From positions 186,001-250,000 of the forward strand of contig NZ_CP162511.1 in assembly GCF_040939305.1 (NCBI RefSeq): a DNA stretch of 64,000 nt, written 5' to 3'. Under the pieces are notes generated by a model. That model ran no database searches, had not been told where the DNA came from, and was given only the letters and a program-made list of their open reading frames with translations. A program made the position numbers and the translations under genes. Shown in pieces: positions 1 to 7,324 of this stretch; the first letter of the stretch is position 1; each line of letters begins with the position of its first letter. The DNA comes from Herbiconiux sp. A18JL235. Its GTDB lineage: Bacteria; Actinomycetota; Actinomycetes; Actinomycetales; Microbacteriaceae.

Positions 1-15
1 TGGCGATCAACACCG

Positions 16-426
16 ATGGTGACGCCGACGAGGGTGAGGACGAGGGTGACCCTGCCGATTGACCCGGCCCTCGCCACATCCGATGCCGATCGAACCGCCG
101 AGCGCCGAAGGGCCGAACTGGAGCGTCACGCCTCGAGCCTGTTCGCCGCGGCGGCACTCACCACCGCGGTCGTCTGCGGAGCGACGATCGTGTCGGGCTG
201 GTTCGCCGGGGTGCTCGTCGACTCGTGGGAGCGTCTGTTCTGGGCCGGGTTCGTGCTCGCCGTCGTCATGGTCGCCGTCTTCGCCGCTGCGGCCCTCCCC
301 GGCGGCACGGATGCTCGCCGGGCATGCACCCGCATCACCTGGTTGTTGCGCTTCGGCCTGGTGCTGTTCGTCGCCTCACCGGTGTGCTGCATCCTCGCCC
401 TCGTGGGCGACTTCTACCGCCTCTGA
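16..426 (+). CDS. Small three-helix membrane protein, function unknown
   Basis: I do not recognise this family. The 136-residue protein has a charged N-terminus rich in Arg and Asp (about residues 22-39) and three hydrophobic stretches (about 42-68, 74-95 and 107-131), so it is probably an integral membrane protein with a short C-terminal tail. No catalytic motif is visible; the two adjacent Cys near residues 124-125 lie in the last helix. The frame is open back to base 1, so the gene may begin outside the window, and no ribosome binding site is seen before the ATG at 16. It is followed on the same strand by the subtilase-like gene after about 90 bases, with no evidence that the two are linked. 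Confidence 0.6.
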   Translation: MVTPTRVRTRVTLPIDPALATSDADRTAERRRAELERHASSLFAAAALTTAVVCGATIVSGWFAGVLVDSWERLFWAGFVLAVVMVAVFAAAALPGGTDARRACTRITWLLRFGLVLFVASPVCCILALVGDFYRL

Positions 427-516
427 GTCCGGCGGCGACCCGGCACGGGACTGTCGGGTGGACGTGAGGTAGCCGGCCCCGCCATGATGGTTGCGCCGAC
501 GGAGGGGGATGGGCGG

Positions 517-2241
517 ATGGGTGGAACGCGAGTGGGCGTGGCGGTGGTCGCCCTCCTCGGGGGGCTGCTGACGGCTGGTGCTGGGGGCGCGGCCGCGGCG
601 GAGCCGTGCGGCCCGGCGGGCGACACCGCGCGCCGCCTCCTGGGTGCCGACACCGCGGAGTCGGTGTTCGGGGTCGACGGCACGGGTGTGAAGGTGGGCA
701 TCATCTCGAACTCCTTCGCCGCGCGTGGGCAGGCCGACGTCGACGCCGACGTCGCCGCCGGCTGGCTGCCCGGTCCGGGCAATCCCTGCGGTTACGAGAC
801 TCCCGTGACGGTCCTCAGCGAGGGGGCCGACGGCGAAGACGACGAGGGCCGCGCCATGGCGCAGGTGGTGCACCAGGTCGCGCCCGGCGCCGAGATCCTC
901 TTCGCGGGGTCGAACAGCCTCGACAGCTACGAGAGCGGCATCGCCGACCTGATCGCCCACGGCGCATCCGTCATCGTCGACGACGAGTCGGTGGGCGGAG
1001 ACCGGCCCTACCACATCGACGCCGGCGGACGTGCCGCACGAGCCGCCGTGGAGGCGGGTGTGCTCTACATCGCCGCCGCCGGCAACTTCGGTGTCGCGGG
1101 AGCTCCCGGCCGCCCCAGTGCGGGCTTTCCGATCGGGGCGTGGTCGACGGTCGCCTACCGGCCGACCGTCTGCCCCGGCGAGGTCGCCGCACTCTACCCG
1201 GGAGAGCTCATCGACTGCCTCGACTTCGATCCCGGAGAGGCGGAGGACGCCTCCCTGACCGTCACGATGCCCGCGAAATCGCTGATGACCGGGTCGCTCG
1301 ACTGGGCCGAAGACGACGGTGACGTGAGCACGTCCTTCGACTACGTGCTCACCGTCGACGGGCGCACGACGAAGTCGACGCCCTCGAACCCGCAGGTGGC
1401 GTCGGCGTTCGCTGAGATCGGCAACCTGAGTTCGAGCGATCCGATCGAGAACACGGTGAGCGTGGTGCGGCACGTCACCCCGACGGCGGGCACTCCGCCG
1501 ATCTCGGTGACCTGGGCACAGGCCGAGGGGTACGACGTGCTCATCGACCAGGAGTACTACCGCAGCACCGACACCGACGTCGTCGGAACGACCCTCTACG
1601 GCCATCGGGCGGTTCCCGCGGTGTTCTCCGTCGCGGCGATGAACGCCGCCGACTCCACCCTCGAGACCTACTCGTCTCTCGGCCCTGCCGCGCTGTACTT
1701 CGGGGTGCCCGAACCCGTCGTCGTTCCGGGGCCCACGGCGGTGGGCGTCGACAACCTGCCGACCTCAAACTCGGTGCTCGGCGGCAGCGGGTGGTTCAGG
1801 GGCACGTCGGCCGCGTCGCCCACGGTCGCGGCCGCGGCGGCCCTCGTGCTGCAGCACACCCCCGGTCTCTCGCCGGTGCGACTGCGTGAGGTGCTGACCG
1901 AGAACGCCGGAACCGGGAGACTCCTCCAGCCGTGGGATGCGTCGGTGGCGCCGGAGCGGTCGGTGGGAGCGGGCCTGATCGACGTCGCCGCGACGCTCTC
2001 GGCGCTCACGCCCGAGCCGACACCGACACCCGACCCGTCGCCGACCGGCGACCCGACCCCGGTGCCTGTACCTGTCCCCGGCGGGGGCGGCAGCGCGGGT
2101 TCGCCGGCGCTCGCCGCGACCGGGGCGCCCGATGCCGCTGTGCCCGCCGCGCTCGCCGCGCTGGCGGCGGCGATCGGAGCCGTCGCCCTCCTGCTGCGCC
2201 CGCGGCGCACGCGCCACCCGGTCAGGCGCTCGAGGGCCTGA
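517..2241 (+). CDS. Subtilase-like (S8 family) wall-anchored protein with LAATG sorting signal
   Basis: An exported protein of 574 residues with a subtilisin-like fold. Start 517 is chosen because a signal peptide begins there (basic start, hydrophobic core, AAAA cleavage region) and a GGAGGGGG ribosome site lies just upstream; an ATG at 484 would add 11 unlike residues. The serine motif GTSAASP is at about residue 429 (Ser 431) and the oxyanion Asn in AAAGN at about 190. In this S8 subgroup the catalytic Asp normally sits in a VGVLSDSF-like motif and a Glu in DEGRAM takes the place of the usual HGTH His; here the Asp is Asn 65 (IISNSF) and Glu 110 is kept, so activity is uncertain. The tail is a Pro/Thr stretch, then LAATG at 532, a hydrophobic helix and an Arg-rich end, as expected for a class E sortase substrate. 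No sortase gene is in the window. Confidence 0.8.
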   Translation: MGGTRVGVAVVALLGGLLTAGAGGAAAAEPCGPAGDTARRLLGADTAESVFGVDGTGVKVGIISNSFAARGQADVDADVAAGWLPGPGNPCGYETPVTVLSEGADGEDDEGRAMAQVVHQVAPGAEILFAGSNSLDSYESGIADLIAHGASVIVDDESVGGDRPYHIDAGGRAARAAVEAGVLYIAAAGNFGVAGAPGRPSAGFPIGAWSTVAYRPTVCPGEVAALYPGELIDCLDFDPGEAEDASLTVTMPAKSLMTGSLDWAEDDGDVSTSFDYVLTVDGRTTKSTPSNPQVASAFAEIGNLSSSDPIENTVSVVRHVTPTAGTPPISVTWAQAEGYDVLIDQEYYRSTDTDVVGTTLYGHRAVPAVFSVAAMNAADSTLETYSSLGPAALYFGVPEPVVVPGPTAVGVDNLPTSNSVLGGSGWFRGTSAASPTVAAAAALVLQHTPGLSPVRLREVLTENAGTGRLLQPWDASVAPERSVGAGLIDVAATLSALTPEPTPTPDPSPTGDPTPVPVPVPGGGGSAGSPALAATGAPDAAVPAALAALAAAIGAVALLLRPRRTRHPVRRSRA

Positions 2242-2254
2242 GGTCGGCGCTGCT

Positions 2255-2280
2255 GCGGCGTGGCGGGGCGGCCACGCCGC
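2255..2280. terminator. Hairpin between convergent genes
   Basis: A perfect 10-bp stem (2255-2264 with 2271-2280, GCGGCGTGGC and its complement) with a 6-base loop sits between the stop of the subtilase-like gene and the stop of the convergent histidine kinase gene. There is no T-tract on either side. Its place suggests a shared two-way terminator; this is inferred from position and folding only. Confidence 0.5.
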
Positions 2281-2291
2281 CGCCTGCCCGG

Positions 2292-3251
2292 TCAGGCGCC
2301 GGGTAAGCGGAGGGTGACGACCGTGCCCGAACCCGGCAGGGAGCGCAGCGTCACGTCGCCGCCGTGACGGCGGATCACCGTCTCGACCAGGGTGAGGCCG
2401 AGCCCCGACCCCGGAACATCGCGCGCGTTCCCCGCGCGGGCGAGCTCGTGGAACACGACGGGCAGGTCGGCTTCGGGGATGCCGCGGCCCGCATCCGCCA
2501 CCTCGAGCACCGCCCAGCCGTCGTGCTCGCGCAGGCGCAGCTCGATCGGGCCCGCTGCTCCGAACTTCGCCGCATTGCTCAGCACGTTGTCGATGGCGAG
2601 CGAGAGCAGGTCGGGGTCGCCGGCGACCGCAGGCACCGCCCACGGCACACGGGTGACGCTGACGGTCACCCGGCCCGCCGTCTCCGGCCGCTGCTGCACG
2701 AGCGCGGAGACCGCTTCGGCGACGAGCTGTTCGAGGTCGAGCCGCTCGAGGTCGAGGGGCCGGGTCTCCAGCTCGGAGAGCTTGCGCAGGTCGCCGACGA
2801 GCGTGGCGAGCCGCTGCGCCTGGTCGTCGATCACCGCGAGCTGGGGGGAGGTGGAGAGGTCGTGTGCGACGACCGTGGCGCGGATGGCGGTGATCGGGTT
2901 CTTCATCTCGTGGTCGAGGCGCGCGAGGAAGCGGCGGTGGTGAGCACGCTCGAGCGCCCGCCCCCGTTCGAACTCGGAGGAGAGCGCCGAGGCTGCCCGA
3001 AGCCGACGTGATCGGCGCCCCGCGAGCAGCAGCACGATCAGCGCGCCGATCGCCGACAGCACGGCACCGCCACCCGCGACGGCGGTGGCGAGAGCCGATG
3101 TGAGCACCACCTCGCGCCGATCCCCCGTGACCGTCAGCACCCCCGCCACCACCAGCCCCACCACGACCGGCACGGCGGCCACCACCCCGGCGACCACCCG
3201 TGCGCGCCGCCCGCCGAGCCGACCCTCCGCCGCCTCCGCGCCCCCGCTCAT
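2292..3251 (-). CDS. Two-component sensor histidine kinase with a very short sensor loop
   Basis: Membrane histidine kinase of 319 residues. Two hydrophobic segments (about 19-41 and 56-78) enclose only about a dozen residues, so there is almost no extracytoplasmic domain and the stimulus is probably sensed in or at the membrane. The H box is FLARLDHEMKNP with His 114, the N box DNVLSNAAKF has Asn 222, the G1 box is DAGRGIP (253-259) and the G2 box GSGLGL (281-286), so kinase and ATP-binding parts are intact. It overlaps the response regulator gene by 4 bases (3248-3251), which implies translational coupling and a cognate pair. The neighbouring lipoprotein genes suggest a role in envelope sensing (inference). 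Confidence 0.92.
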   Translation of the reverse strand: MSGGAEAAEGRLGGRRARVVAGVVAAVPVVVGLVVAGVLTVTGDRREVVLTSALATAVAGGGAVLSAIGALIVLLLAGRRSRRLRAASALSSEFERGRALERAHHRRFLARLDHEMKNPITAIRATVVAHDLSTSPQLAVIDDQAQRLATLVGDLRKLSELETRPLDLERLDLEQLVAEAVSALVQQRPETAGRVTVSVTRVPWAVPAVAGDPDLLSLAIDNVLSNAAKFGAAGPIELRLREHDGWAVLEVADAGRGIPEADLPVVFHELARAGNARDVPGSGLGLTLVETVIRRHGGDVTLRSLPGSGTVVTLRLPGA

Positions 3252-4003
3252 GCGGCCACCACCCCGTCGGCGAAGCGGTACCCGGTGCTCTGCACCGTCT
3301 CGATGAACACCGGATGCGCCGCGTCGTCACCCAGCACCCGCCGCAGCTCGGCGACGCGATGGTCGACCGCGCGGCTCGAGGTGGCGAAGTCGAAGCCCCA
3401 CAGCGCCGCCAGCAGCCGCTCGCGGGAATGCACCTCCCCCGGATGCGCCATCAAGTAGTCGAGCAGCGTCATCGCCTTGGGTGTCAGCGCCACCTCCTGG
3501 CCGCCGAGCCACACGCGTCGAGCTGCGCGGTCGAGCAGCAGCGCCCCCGATCGCAGCCTGGCTGCGGTCGCGAGCGGCGGCACCCCGGGCTTCGCCCGGC
3601 GCAGGACGGCACGGATGCGCGACAGCAGCTCATGCGGGTCGAACGGCTTGTTGAGATAGTCGTCAGCCCCCTCGTCGAGCGCTGCGCTCCGCTCGTACGA
3701 CTCGCCCACCTGCGTGAGCAGGATGATCGGCGTCCACAATCCCTGCGCTCGCACCCGCCGCACGAACTCGCGCCCGTCGACGTGCGGCATCATCACGTCG
3801 CACACCATGAGATCGGGAACCGCCTGCGCCACGGCGTCGAGCGCCTCGGCTCCGTCGGCCGCCGTGCGCACGCCGTAGCCGCTGCGTGTGAGGAAGGCGC
3901 TCAGGGCATCCGTGATGGCGGTGTCGTCGTCGACCAGAAGCAGCTCCGGACGAGGGGTGTCGGCTGCGGCGCTCACCGCCCCGGGCTGCACGCTCTCGCT
4001 CAC
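3248..4003 (-). CDS. OmpR/PhoB-family response regulator
   Basis: DNA-binding response regulator of 251 residues. The receiver domain (about 20-135) has the acidic pocket DDD at 25-27, the phosphoacceptor Asp 69 in VCDVMMP, Thr 97 and Lys 119 in NKPFDP; the C-terminal half is a winged-helix effector domain of the PhoB type ending in GYRFADG. Translation starts at a GTG at 4003 that overlaps the stop of the upstream DUF4190 gene (bases 4000-4003), and its own 3' end overlaps the kinase gene. The first about 18 residues are an unconserved Ala/Pro/Ser extension. The target promoters cannot be read from the window. Confidence 0.92.
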   Translation of the reverse strand: MSESVQPGAVSAAADTPRPELLLVDDDTAITDALSAFLTRSGYGVRTAADGAEALDAVAQAVPDLMVCDVMMPHVDGREFVRRVRAQGLWTPIILLTQVGESYERSAALDEGADDYLNKPFDPHELLSRIRAVLRRAKPGVPPLATAARLRSGALLLDRAARRVWLGGQEVALTPKAMTLLDYLMAHPGEVHSRERLLAALWGFDFATSSRAVDHRVAELRRVLGDDAAHPVFIETVQSTGYRFADGVVAA

Positions 4004-4314
4004 GAGAACCCGCCCGAGATACCCGCGATGGTGAGCCCGCCGCCGACGGCGAGCGCGACGATCACGACGGCGACGACGACAGAGGCGAGCACGAGGTACC
4101 CGAGCACCAGCCCCGCGATGGCGAAGCCCGCTCCGCCGTCGCCGTCGCGCCTGATCTGGCCGAGCGCCACGTGCCCGAAGATCACGGGGAGCAGGCCGAA
4201 GCCGAGCAGCCCGAGCACGAACGAGGCGATGGCGAGGCCGTTCGTGCGGCGCACGGGCGGCGGCGGGGCGTAGCGTGCCTGCACGGGGTATGTCGGGTAG
4301 GGCGGCTGGGTCAT
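4000..4314 (-). CDS. DUF4190-type small membrane protein
   Basis: A 104-residue membrane protein. The N-terminus is rich in Pro and Tyr (MTQPPYPTYP, then PPPPVRR), followed by the NGLAIASFVLGLLG start typical of DUF4190 proteins, an Ile-Phe-Gly-His-Val-Ala-Leu-Gly-Gln-Ile segment, and a second helix pair (about 64-98). The ATG at 4314 overlaps the stop of the lipoprotein gene before it by four bases, and its stop overlaps the response regulator start, so four genes form one continuous translational chain. Its function is unknown; the family is common next to actinobacterial envelope genes. It is short for a DUF4190 protein, with no extra extracellular domain. Confidence 0.8.
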   Translation of the reverse strand: MTQPPYPTYPVQARYAPPPPVRRTNGLAIASFVLGLLGFGLLPVIFGHVALGQIRRDGDGGAGFAIAGLVLGYLVLASVVVAVVIVALAVGGGLTIAGISGGFS

Positions 4315-4922
4315 GGCGAGGCCTTTCCGAGTCTGTTGGCGGTTCCGGTGTCGGCGACGGAGGGCGTTCCGGTCTCCCAGACGATCGAGTTCGCCGACCC
4401 CGACACCTGCGCCGTGTCGACCCGGAGCACCGAGACCGTGGTGCCCGCTCCGGTCACGACGAGGGTGCCGACCTCGTCGGCGACCACGACCGCTGCGTCG
4501 GCGCTCACCGTGAGCGTCGTGCACGGTCCTTCCACCCGCACGACGGCACCCGCGGTCGAGAGGGTGAGCTCGCTGTCGCAGCTCTGCGTCGTGGTGGCCG
4601 CAGCGCTCCACCGGTCACGATCGCGGTCTGCGCCGGAGTCGGGTGCCGGGGTGGGCGGGGCGCCGGATGCGGCACCCGCGTCGGTCTCGGACGCCGCGGT
4701 GGGAGACGGGGTCGGGGTGGGTGTGGAAGAGACGGGTGCGGGGCTGCCGTCGACCGCGGGCCCTGAGGCACCGCCCGCATCGCGGATCGTGAGCGTGCAT
4801 CCGCTGGCCAGTCCCAGCACGAGCAGCGCGATCGCCGTCGCGCCGGTGGCCCTCGCCACGGCTCCGCGAGCGCGCGGACGGGAGCCGGCCCGCGGGCGAG
4901 AGGGTGAGTGCGTCATCGACAT
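4311..4922 (-). CDS. Lipoprotein with C-terminal DUF3060 domain
   Basis: An exported lipoprotein of about 203 residues. After an Arg-rich start the signal sequence ends in a lipobox LASGC (Cys 42), then comes a Ser/Pro/Thr/Asp linker and, from about residue 117, the DUF3060 pattern: a Cys (QSCDSE), alternating hydrophobic beta strands, a second Cys (GPCTTL) and a repeated Val-x-Val rhythm with the SGSANSIVW motif. These domains are thought to form a small beta-helix-like wall; the binding partner is not known. An AAGGA site lies about nine bases before the ATG at 4922; a GTG three bases earlier is possible. First gene of the chain lipoprotein-DUF4190-regulator-kinase, and next to the OmpA-like lipoprotein on the same strand. 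Confidence 0.8.
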   Translation of the reverse strand: MSMTHSPSRPRAGSRPRARGAVARATGATAIALLVLGLASGCTLTIRDAGGASGPAVDGSPAPVSSTPTPTPSPTAASETDAGAASGAPPTPAPDSGADRDRDRWSAAATTTQSCDSELTLSTAGAVVRVEGPCTTLTVSADAAVVVADEVGTLVVTGAGTTVSVLRVDTAQVSGSANSIVWETGTPSVADTGTANRLGKASP

Positions 4923-4977
4923 CACGTCGATCCTTCCGTAGTCGGTGCGTCTTGACGAACGGCTGCAGCGGAGCGGG

Positions 4978-6246
4978 TCACTGCGCCGGCACGAAGATCT
5001 CGACGCGGCGGTTCAGCTGCCGGCCGGCCGGATTGTCCTGTCCGTCGAGCTCGTTCGCCGCCACCGGGCGCGACTCGCCCAACCCCTGGGCGGCGAGATC
5101 GGCGGTCACGCCCGCCGATCGGAGGGCGGCGACGACCGAGTCGGCACGCGCCTCCGAGAGCGCCTGGTTGTAGTCGTCGGGGCCGATGGCGTCGGTGTGC
5201 CCCGACACGACGGCCGAGCCGATCCCCGCCTGCTGCAGGGTGCCCGCCAGTGCCGTGAGAACGGCAGCAGCATCCGCTCTGACCTCGCTGCGGTCGAAGT
5301 CGAACAGCACGCCGTCGCGCAGGGTGATGGTGGTGCCGCAGCTCTCGACCGGCGCGAGTGCGGTGAGCGGCGGGAAGACGCCGAGCGGCGGCACGGGTGC
5401 GAGGGGGACGGCGTCGACGAGTTCGCCGTCGACGCGGGCTGTGCCGTCGCCGAAGTTCTGGATGCTGATGCGACCGTCGGTGTAGCTGCCCGATCCGTCG
5501 CCGAAGTTCTCGATCGACACGGTGCCGTCGGTGTAGGTGCCCGACCCGTCGCCGAAGTTCTGGATGCTCACGGTCCCGGCGACGGAGGTGCCCGAGCCGT
5601 CGCCGAACACCTGAACGGCGAGGGAGGGGTCGGTGTAGGAGCCAGAGCCGTCGCCGAAGTTCTGGATGCTCGTGACGCCGTCGCTGTACGTTCCCGATCC
5701 GTCGCCGAAGTTCTCGATGGCGACCCCGTCGATCGTCGTCGTCCCCGATCCGTCGCCGAAGTTCTGGATGGTGCCGTCGGGCCCGGTGTAGTTGCCCGAG
5801 CCGTCGCCGTAGAGCAAGGCGCTGCCCGCGCCCGACGACACGGCGCCCGTGGCGTCGCAGTGCGCCGGGGAGACCTCGACGCCCGGCACGTCGACGAGCT
5901 TCGACCGCACGTCGATGGTGAAGGCCGACGCCGAGGCGTCGAGCAGCGCGAGGTCGGGGAGTGTGAACAGCGGCACGGGCGGGAAGTCGCCGACGTCGTA
6001 GCCCGGAACGGCGGCGACGGATGCGTGGGCCGGCTCGGCCGCGGAGGTCGGGGTGGTCGGGGTGCGGGTGCCGCCGGTGGGGCCGGGGGCTGAGGCTGCG
6101 CTCTCGGCGACGGGGGCCGCGGTGCCGGCGGGGGTGGTGCAAGCCATGAGGGCGACGGCGAGCAGGAGGGTGCCGGCCGCGGCACCCGCGTGTCGACCGG
6201 CTCGACCGGCTCGACGGGATCGGGGGGATCGTGGGCGGAAGTGCAT
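4978..6246 (-). CDS. OmpA-like lipoprotein with eight 17-residue FGDGSG repeats
   Basis: Exported lipoprotein of 422 residues with lipobox LMAC (Cys 36). A Pro/Thr/Ser linker leads to a short N-terminal domain (about 80-140), then eight tandem repeats with an exact 17-residue period (the YGDGSG/FGDGSG turns start at 146, 163, 180, 197, 214, 231, 248 and 265), then an OmpA C-terminal domain (about 305-422) with FDFDRSEVR, VSGHTDAIGPDDYNQALSEARA and LNRRVEIFV, the residues used in this family to hold peptidoglycan. Cys 130 and Cys 303 flank the repeats. A likely job is to tie the membrane to the wall and display a beta-solenoid. The start ATG 6246 has a TAGCGT hexamer six bases upstream, so the mRNA may be leaderless. 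Divergent from the AraC-CHY gene; just upstream of the two-component operon. Confidence 0.88.
   Translation of the reverse strand: MHFRPRSPRSRRAGRAGRHAGAAAGTLLLAVALMACTTPAGTAAPVAESAASAPGPTGGTRTPTTPTSAAEPAHASVAAVPGYDVGDFPPVPLFTLPDLALLDASASAFTIDVRSKLVDVPGVEVSPAHCDATGAVSSGAGSALLYGDGSGNYTGPDGTIQNFGDGSGTTTIDGVAIENFGDGSGTYSDGVTSIQNFGDGSGSYTDPSLAVQVFGDGSGTSVAGTVSIQNFGDGSGTYTDGTVSIENFGDGSGSYTDGRISIQNFGDGTARVDGELVDAVPLAPVPPLGVFPPLTALAPVESCGTTITLRDGVLFDFDRSEVRADAAAVLTALAGTLQQAGIGSAVVSGHTDAIGPDDYNQALSEARADSVVAALRSAGVTADLAAQGLGESRPVAANELDGQDNPAGRQLNRRVEIFVPAQ
5437..5811 (-). repeat. In-frame tandem repeat, 51-bp period, about 7.5 copies
   Basis: Within the OmpA-like gene the DNA repeats every 51 bases, visible on the plus strand as recurring CCGTCGCCGAAGTTCTGGAT blocks. 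The codons at the FGDGSG turns are almost identical between copies, while the strands between them differ, so the array is either young or kept uniform by recombination. Copy number is likely to vary between strains. Confidence 0.9.
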
Positions 6247-6343
6247 GCTCCCACGCTATTCAGGAGCTGTCGCAGCGGGGTAGCGAGGCTGTCGCGATCT
6301 CGCGACACGGCTCGTGGGCGGCACCGCGCGGCAGAATGGAGGC

Positions 6344-7081
6344 ATGGCCGCCCCCGAGCTCGACGAACTGCGTCTCCTGCGCCGCGCCCGCGACCGTATG
6401 GATCGCGAGTTCGCGCATCCGCTCGACGTCGCCGCGCTTGCCCGCACCGCCCTGATGTCGCAGGCGCACTTCAGCCGGCGGTTCCGCGAGGCGTACTCCG
6501 AGACGCCGTACTCGTACCTCATGACCCGCCGCATCGAACGGGCGAAGGCGCTGCTGCGCGCGGGCGATCTCACGGTGCGCGACGTCTGCTTCGCCGTGGG
6601 GTGCACCAGCCTCGGGTCGTTCACCACGAAGTTCACCGAGCTCGTCGGCGAGTCTCCCGCCGCGTACCGCGCCCGCGACCACAGCGACCTGCTCGTGGTG
6701 CCGAGCTGCCGCACCATGATCCTCACCCGCCCCCGCAAGCCCCCACGCGCCGCGCCTGCTGCGGCGCGCCCCGCCGTGCTCGGCCCCACCGTCGACGCGC
6801 AGACGCGGTGCGTGCACTATCGCGGCCCTCTCGACGTCGTCGCCATCCGTTTCGCCTGCTGCGGAGAGTACTACCCCTGCCACCTCTGCCACGAGCAGAC
6901 CGCCGACCACCCTGCCGCGGTCTGGCCCCTCGCCGAGCGCGACCGGCGCGCCGTTCTCTGCGGCGTCTGCGACCACGAACTCACCATCGCCGACTACCTC
7001 GCCAGCACGAGCTGCCCCTCGTGCGCCGCCGCCTTCAACCCCGGCTGCAGCCTCCACACCCATCTCTACTTCGAGGTCTGA
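6344..7081 (+). CDS. AraC-type HTH fused to a CHY zinc-finger domain
   Basis: A single 245-residue reading frame joins two families normally encoded apart. Residues 1-112 are an AraC/XylS double helix-turn-helix (MDREFAHPLDVAALARTALM, then the second helix pair ending in the FTELVGESPAAYRARDH signature). After a Pro/Ala/Arg linker (about 125-148), residues 149-245 are a CHY zinc finger: CVHYRGPLDVVAI, Cys 172/173, CHLCH (179-183), His 189, CGVC (206-209), CPSC (224-227) and FNPGCSLHTH, so all the expected Cys and His ligands are present. A metal- or redox-sensing regulator is a natural reading, but unproven. The ATG at 6344 is preceded by CAGAAT and six bases (GGAGGC), fitting a leaderless start; a GTG at 6314 is less likely. 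Divergent from the OmpA-like gene. Confidence 0.85.
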   Translation: MAAPELDELRLLRRARDRMDREFAHPLDVAALARTALMSQAHFSRRFREAYSETPYSYLMTRRIERAKALLRAGDLTVRDVCFAVGCTSLGSFTTKFTELVGESPAAYRARDHSDLLVVPSCRTMILTRPRKPPRAAPAAARPAVLGPTVDAQTRCVHYRGPLDVVAIRFACCGEYYPCHLCHEQTADHPAAVWPLAERDRRAVLCGVCDHELTIADYLASTSCPSCAAAFNPGCSLHTHLYFEV

Positions 7082-7117
7082 CGACCCGTCCCGGGCGCAC
7101 CCGCAAGCGAGGTCGTC

Positions 7118-7321
7118 TCAGCGGATGCGTGAGATCCACGCCTCGCGCTGCGCACGCGCAGCCTCGAGCTCGGCCAGCAGCATTCGTCGATCGCGGGGGT
7201 CTACCGGCTCGGCGTCGAGGGCGCGGCGGCCCGCGCGTTCGCGCCCCCATCGCTGCAGCAGGATGCCGAGGCGGATGGCGACGAGATCGACCCCGCGTGG
7301 GGAGCTCTGGATGGCGGTCAT
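7118..7321 (-). CDS. Small Arg-rich protein downstream of ArsR gene
   Basis: A 67-residue protein that I do not recognise. It is rich in Arg and Ala, with a predicted helical C-terminal half (RRMLLAELEAARAQREAWISRI) that could form a short coiled coil, and no signal or membrane segment. It starts three bases after the ArsR-type gene stop on the same strand, so the two are probably co-translated; small partners of this kind are often found beside winged-helix regulators in Microbacteriaceae, though no role is known. It converges on the AraC-CHY gene. Confidence 0.6.
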   Translation of the reverse strand: MTAIQSSPRGVDLVAIRLGILLQRWGRERAGRRALDAEPVDPRDRRMLLAELEAARAQREAWISRIR

Positions 7322-7324
7322 GGT

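Noticed and set aside
5437..5811. Regular repeats that might suggest a CRISPR array
   Set aside because: The 51-base period has no conserved-repeat/variable-spacer layout of CRISPR, is fully in frame in a protein gene, and no cas gene is near.
4945..6093. A plus-strand frame with repeated AVAEVLD words
   Set aside because: The repetition is the antisense image of the FGDGSG repeat array of the OmpA-like gene, which has a lipobox and an intact OmpA domain.
6344..7081. AraC-CHY fusion as a frameshift artefact
   Set aside because: Both domains and the linker are in the same uninterrupted frame with normal codon use; an artefact would require a missed stop codon, which cannot be excluded but has no support in the sequence.
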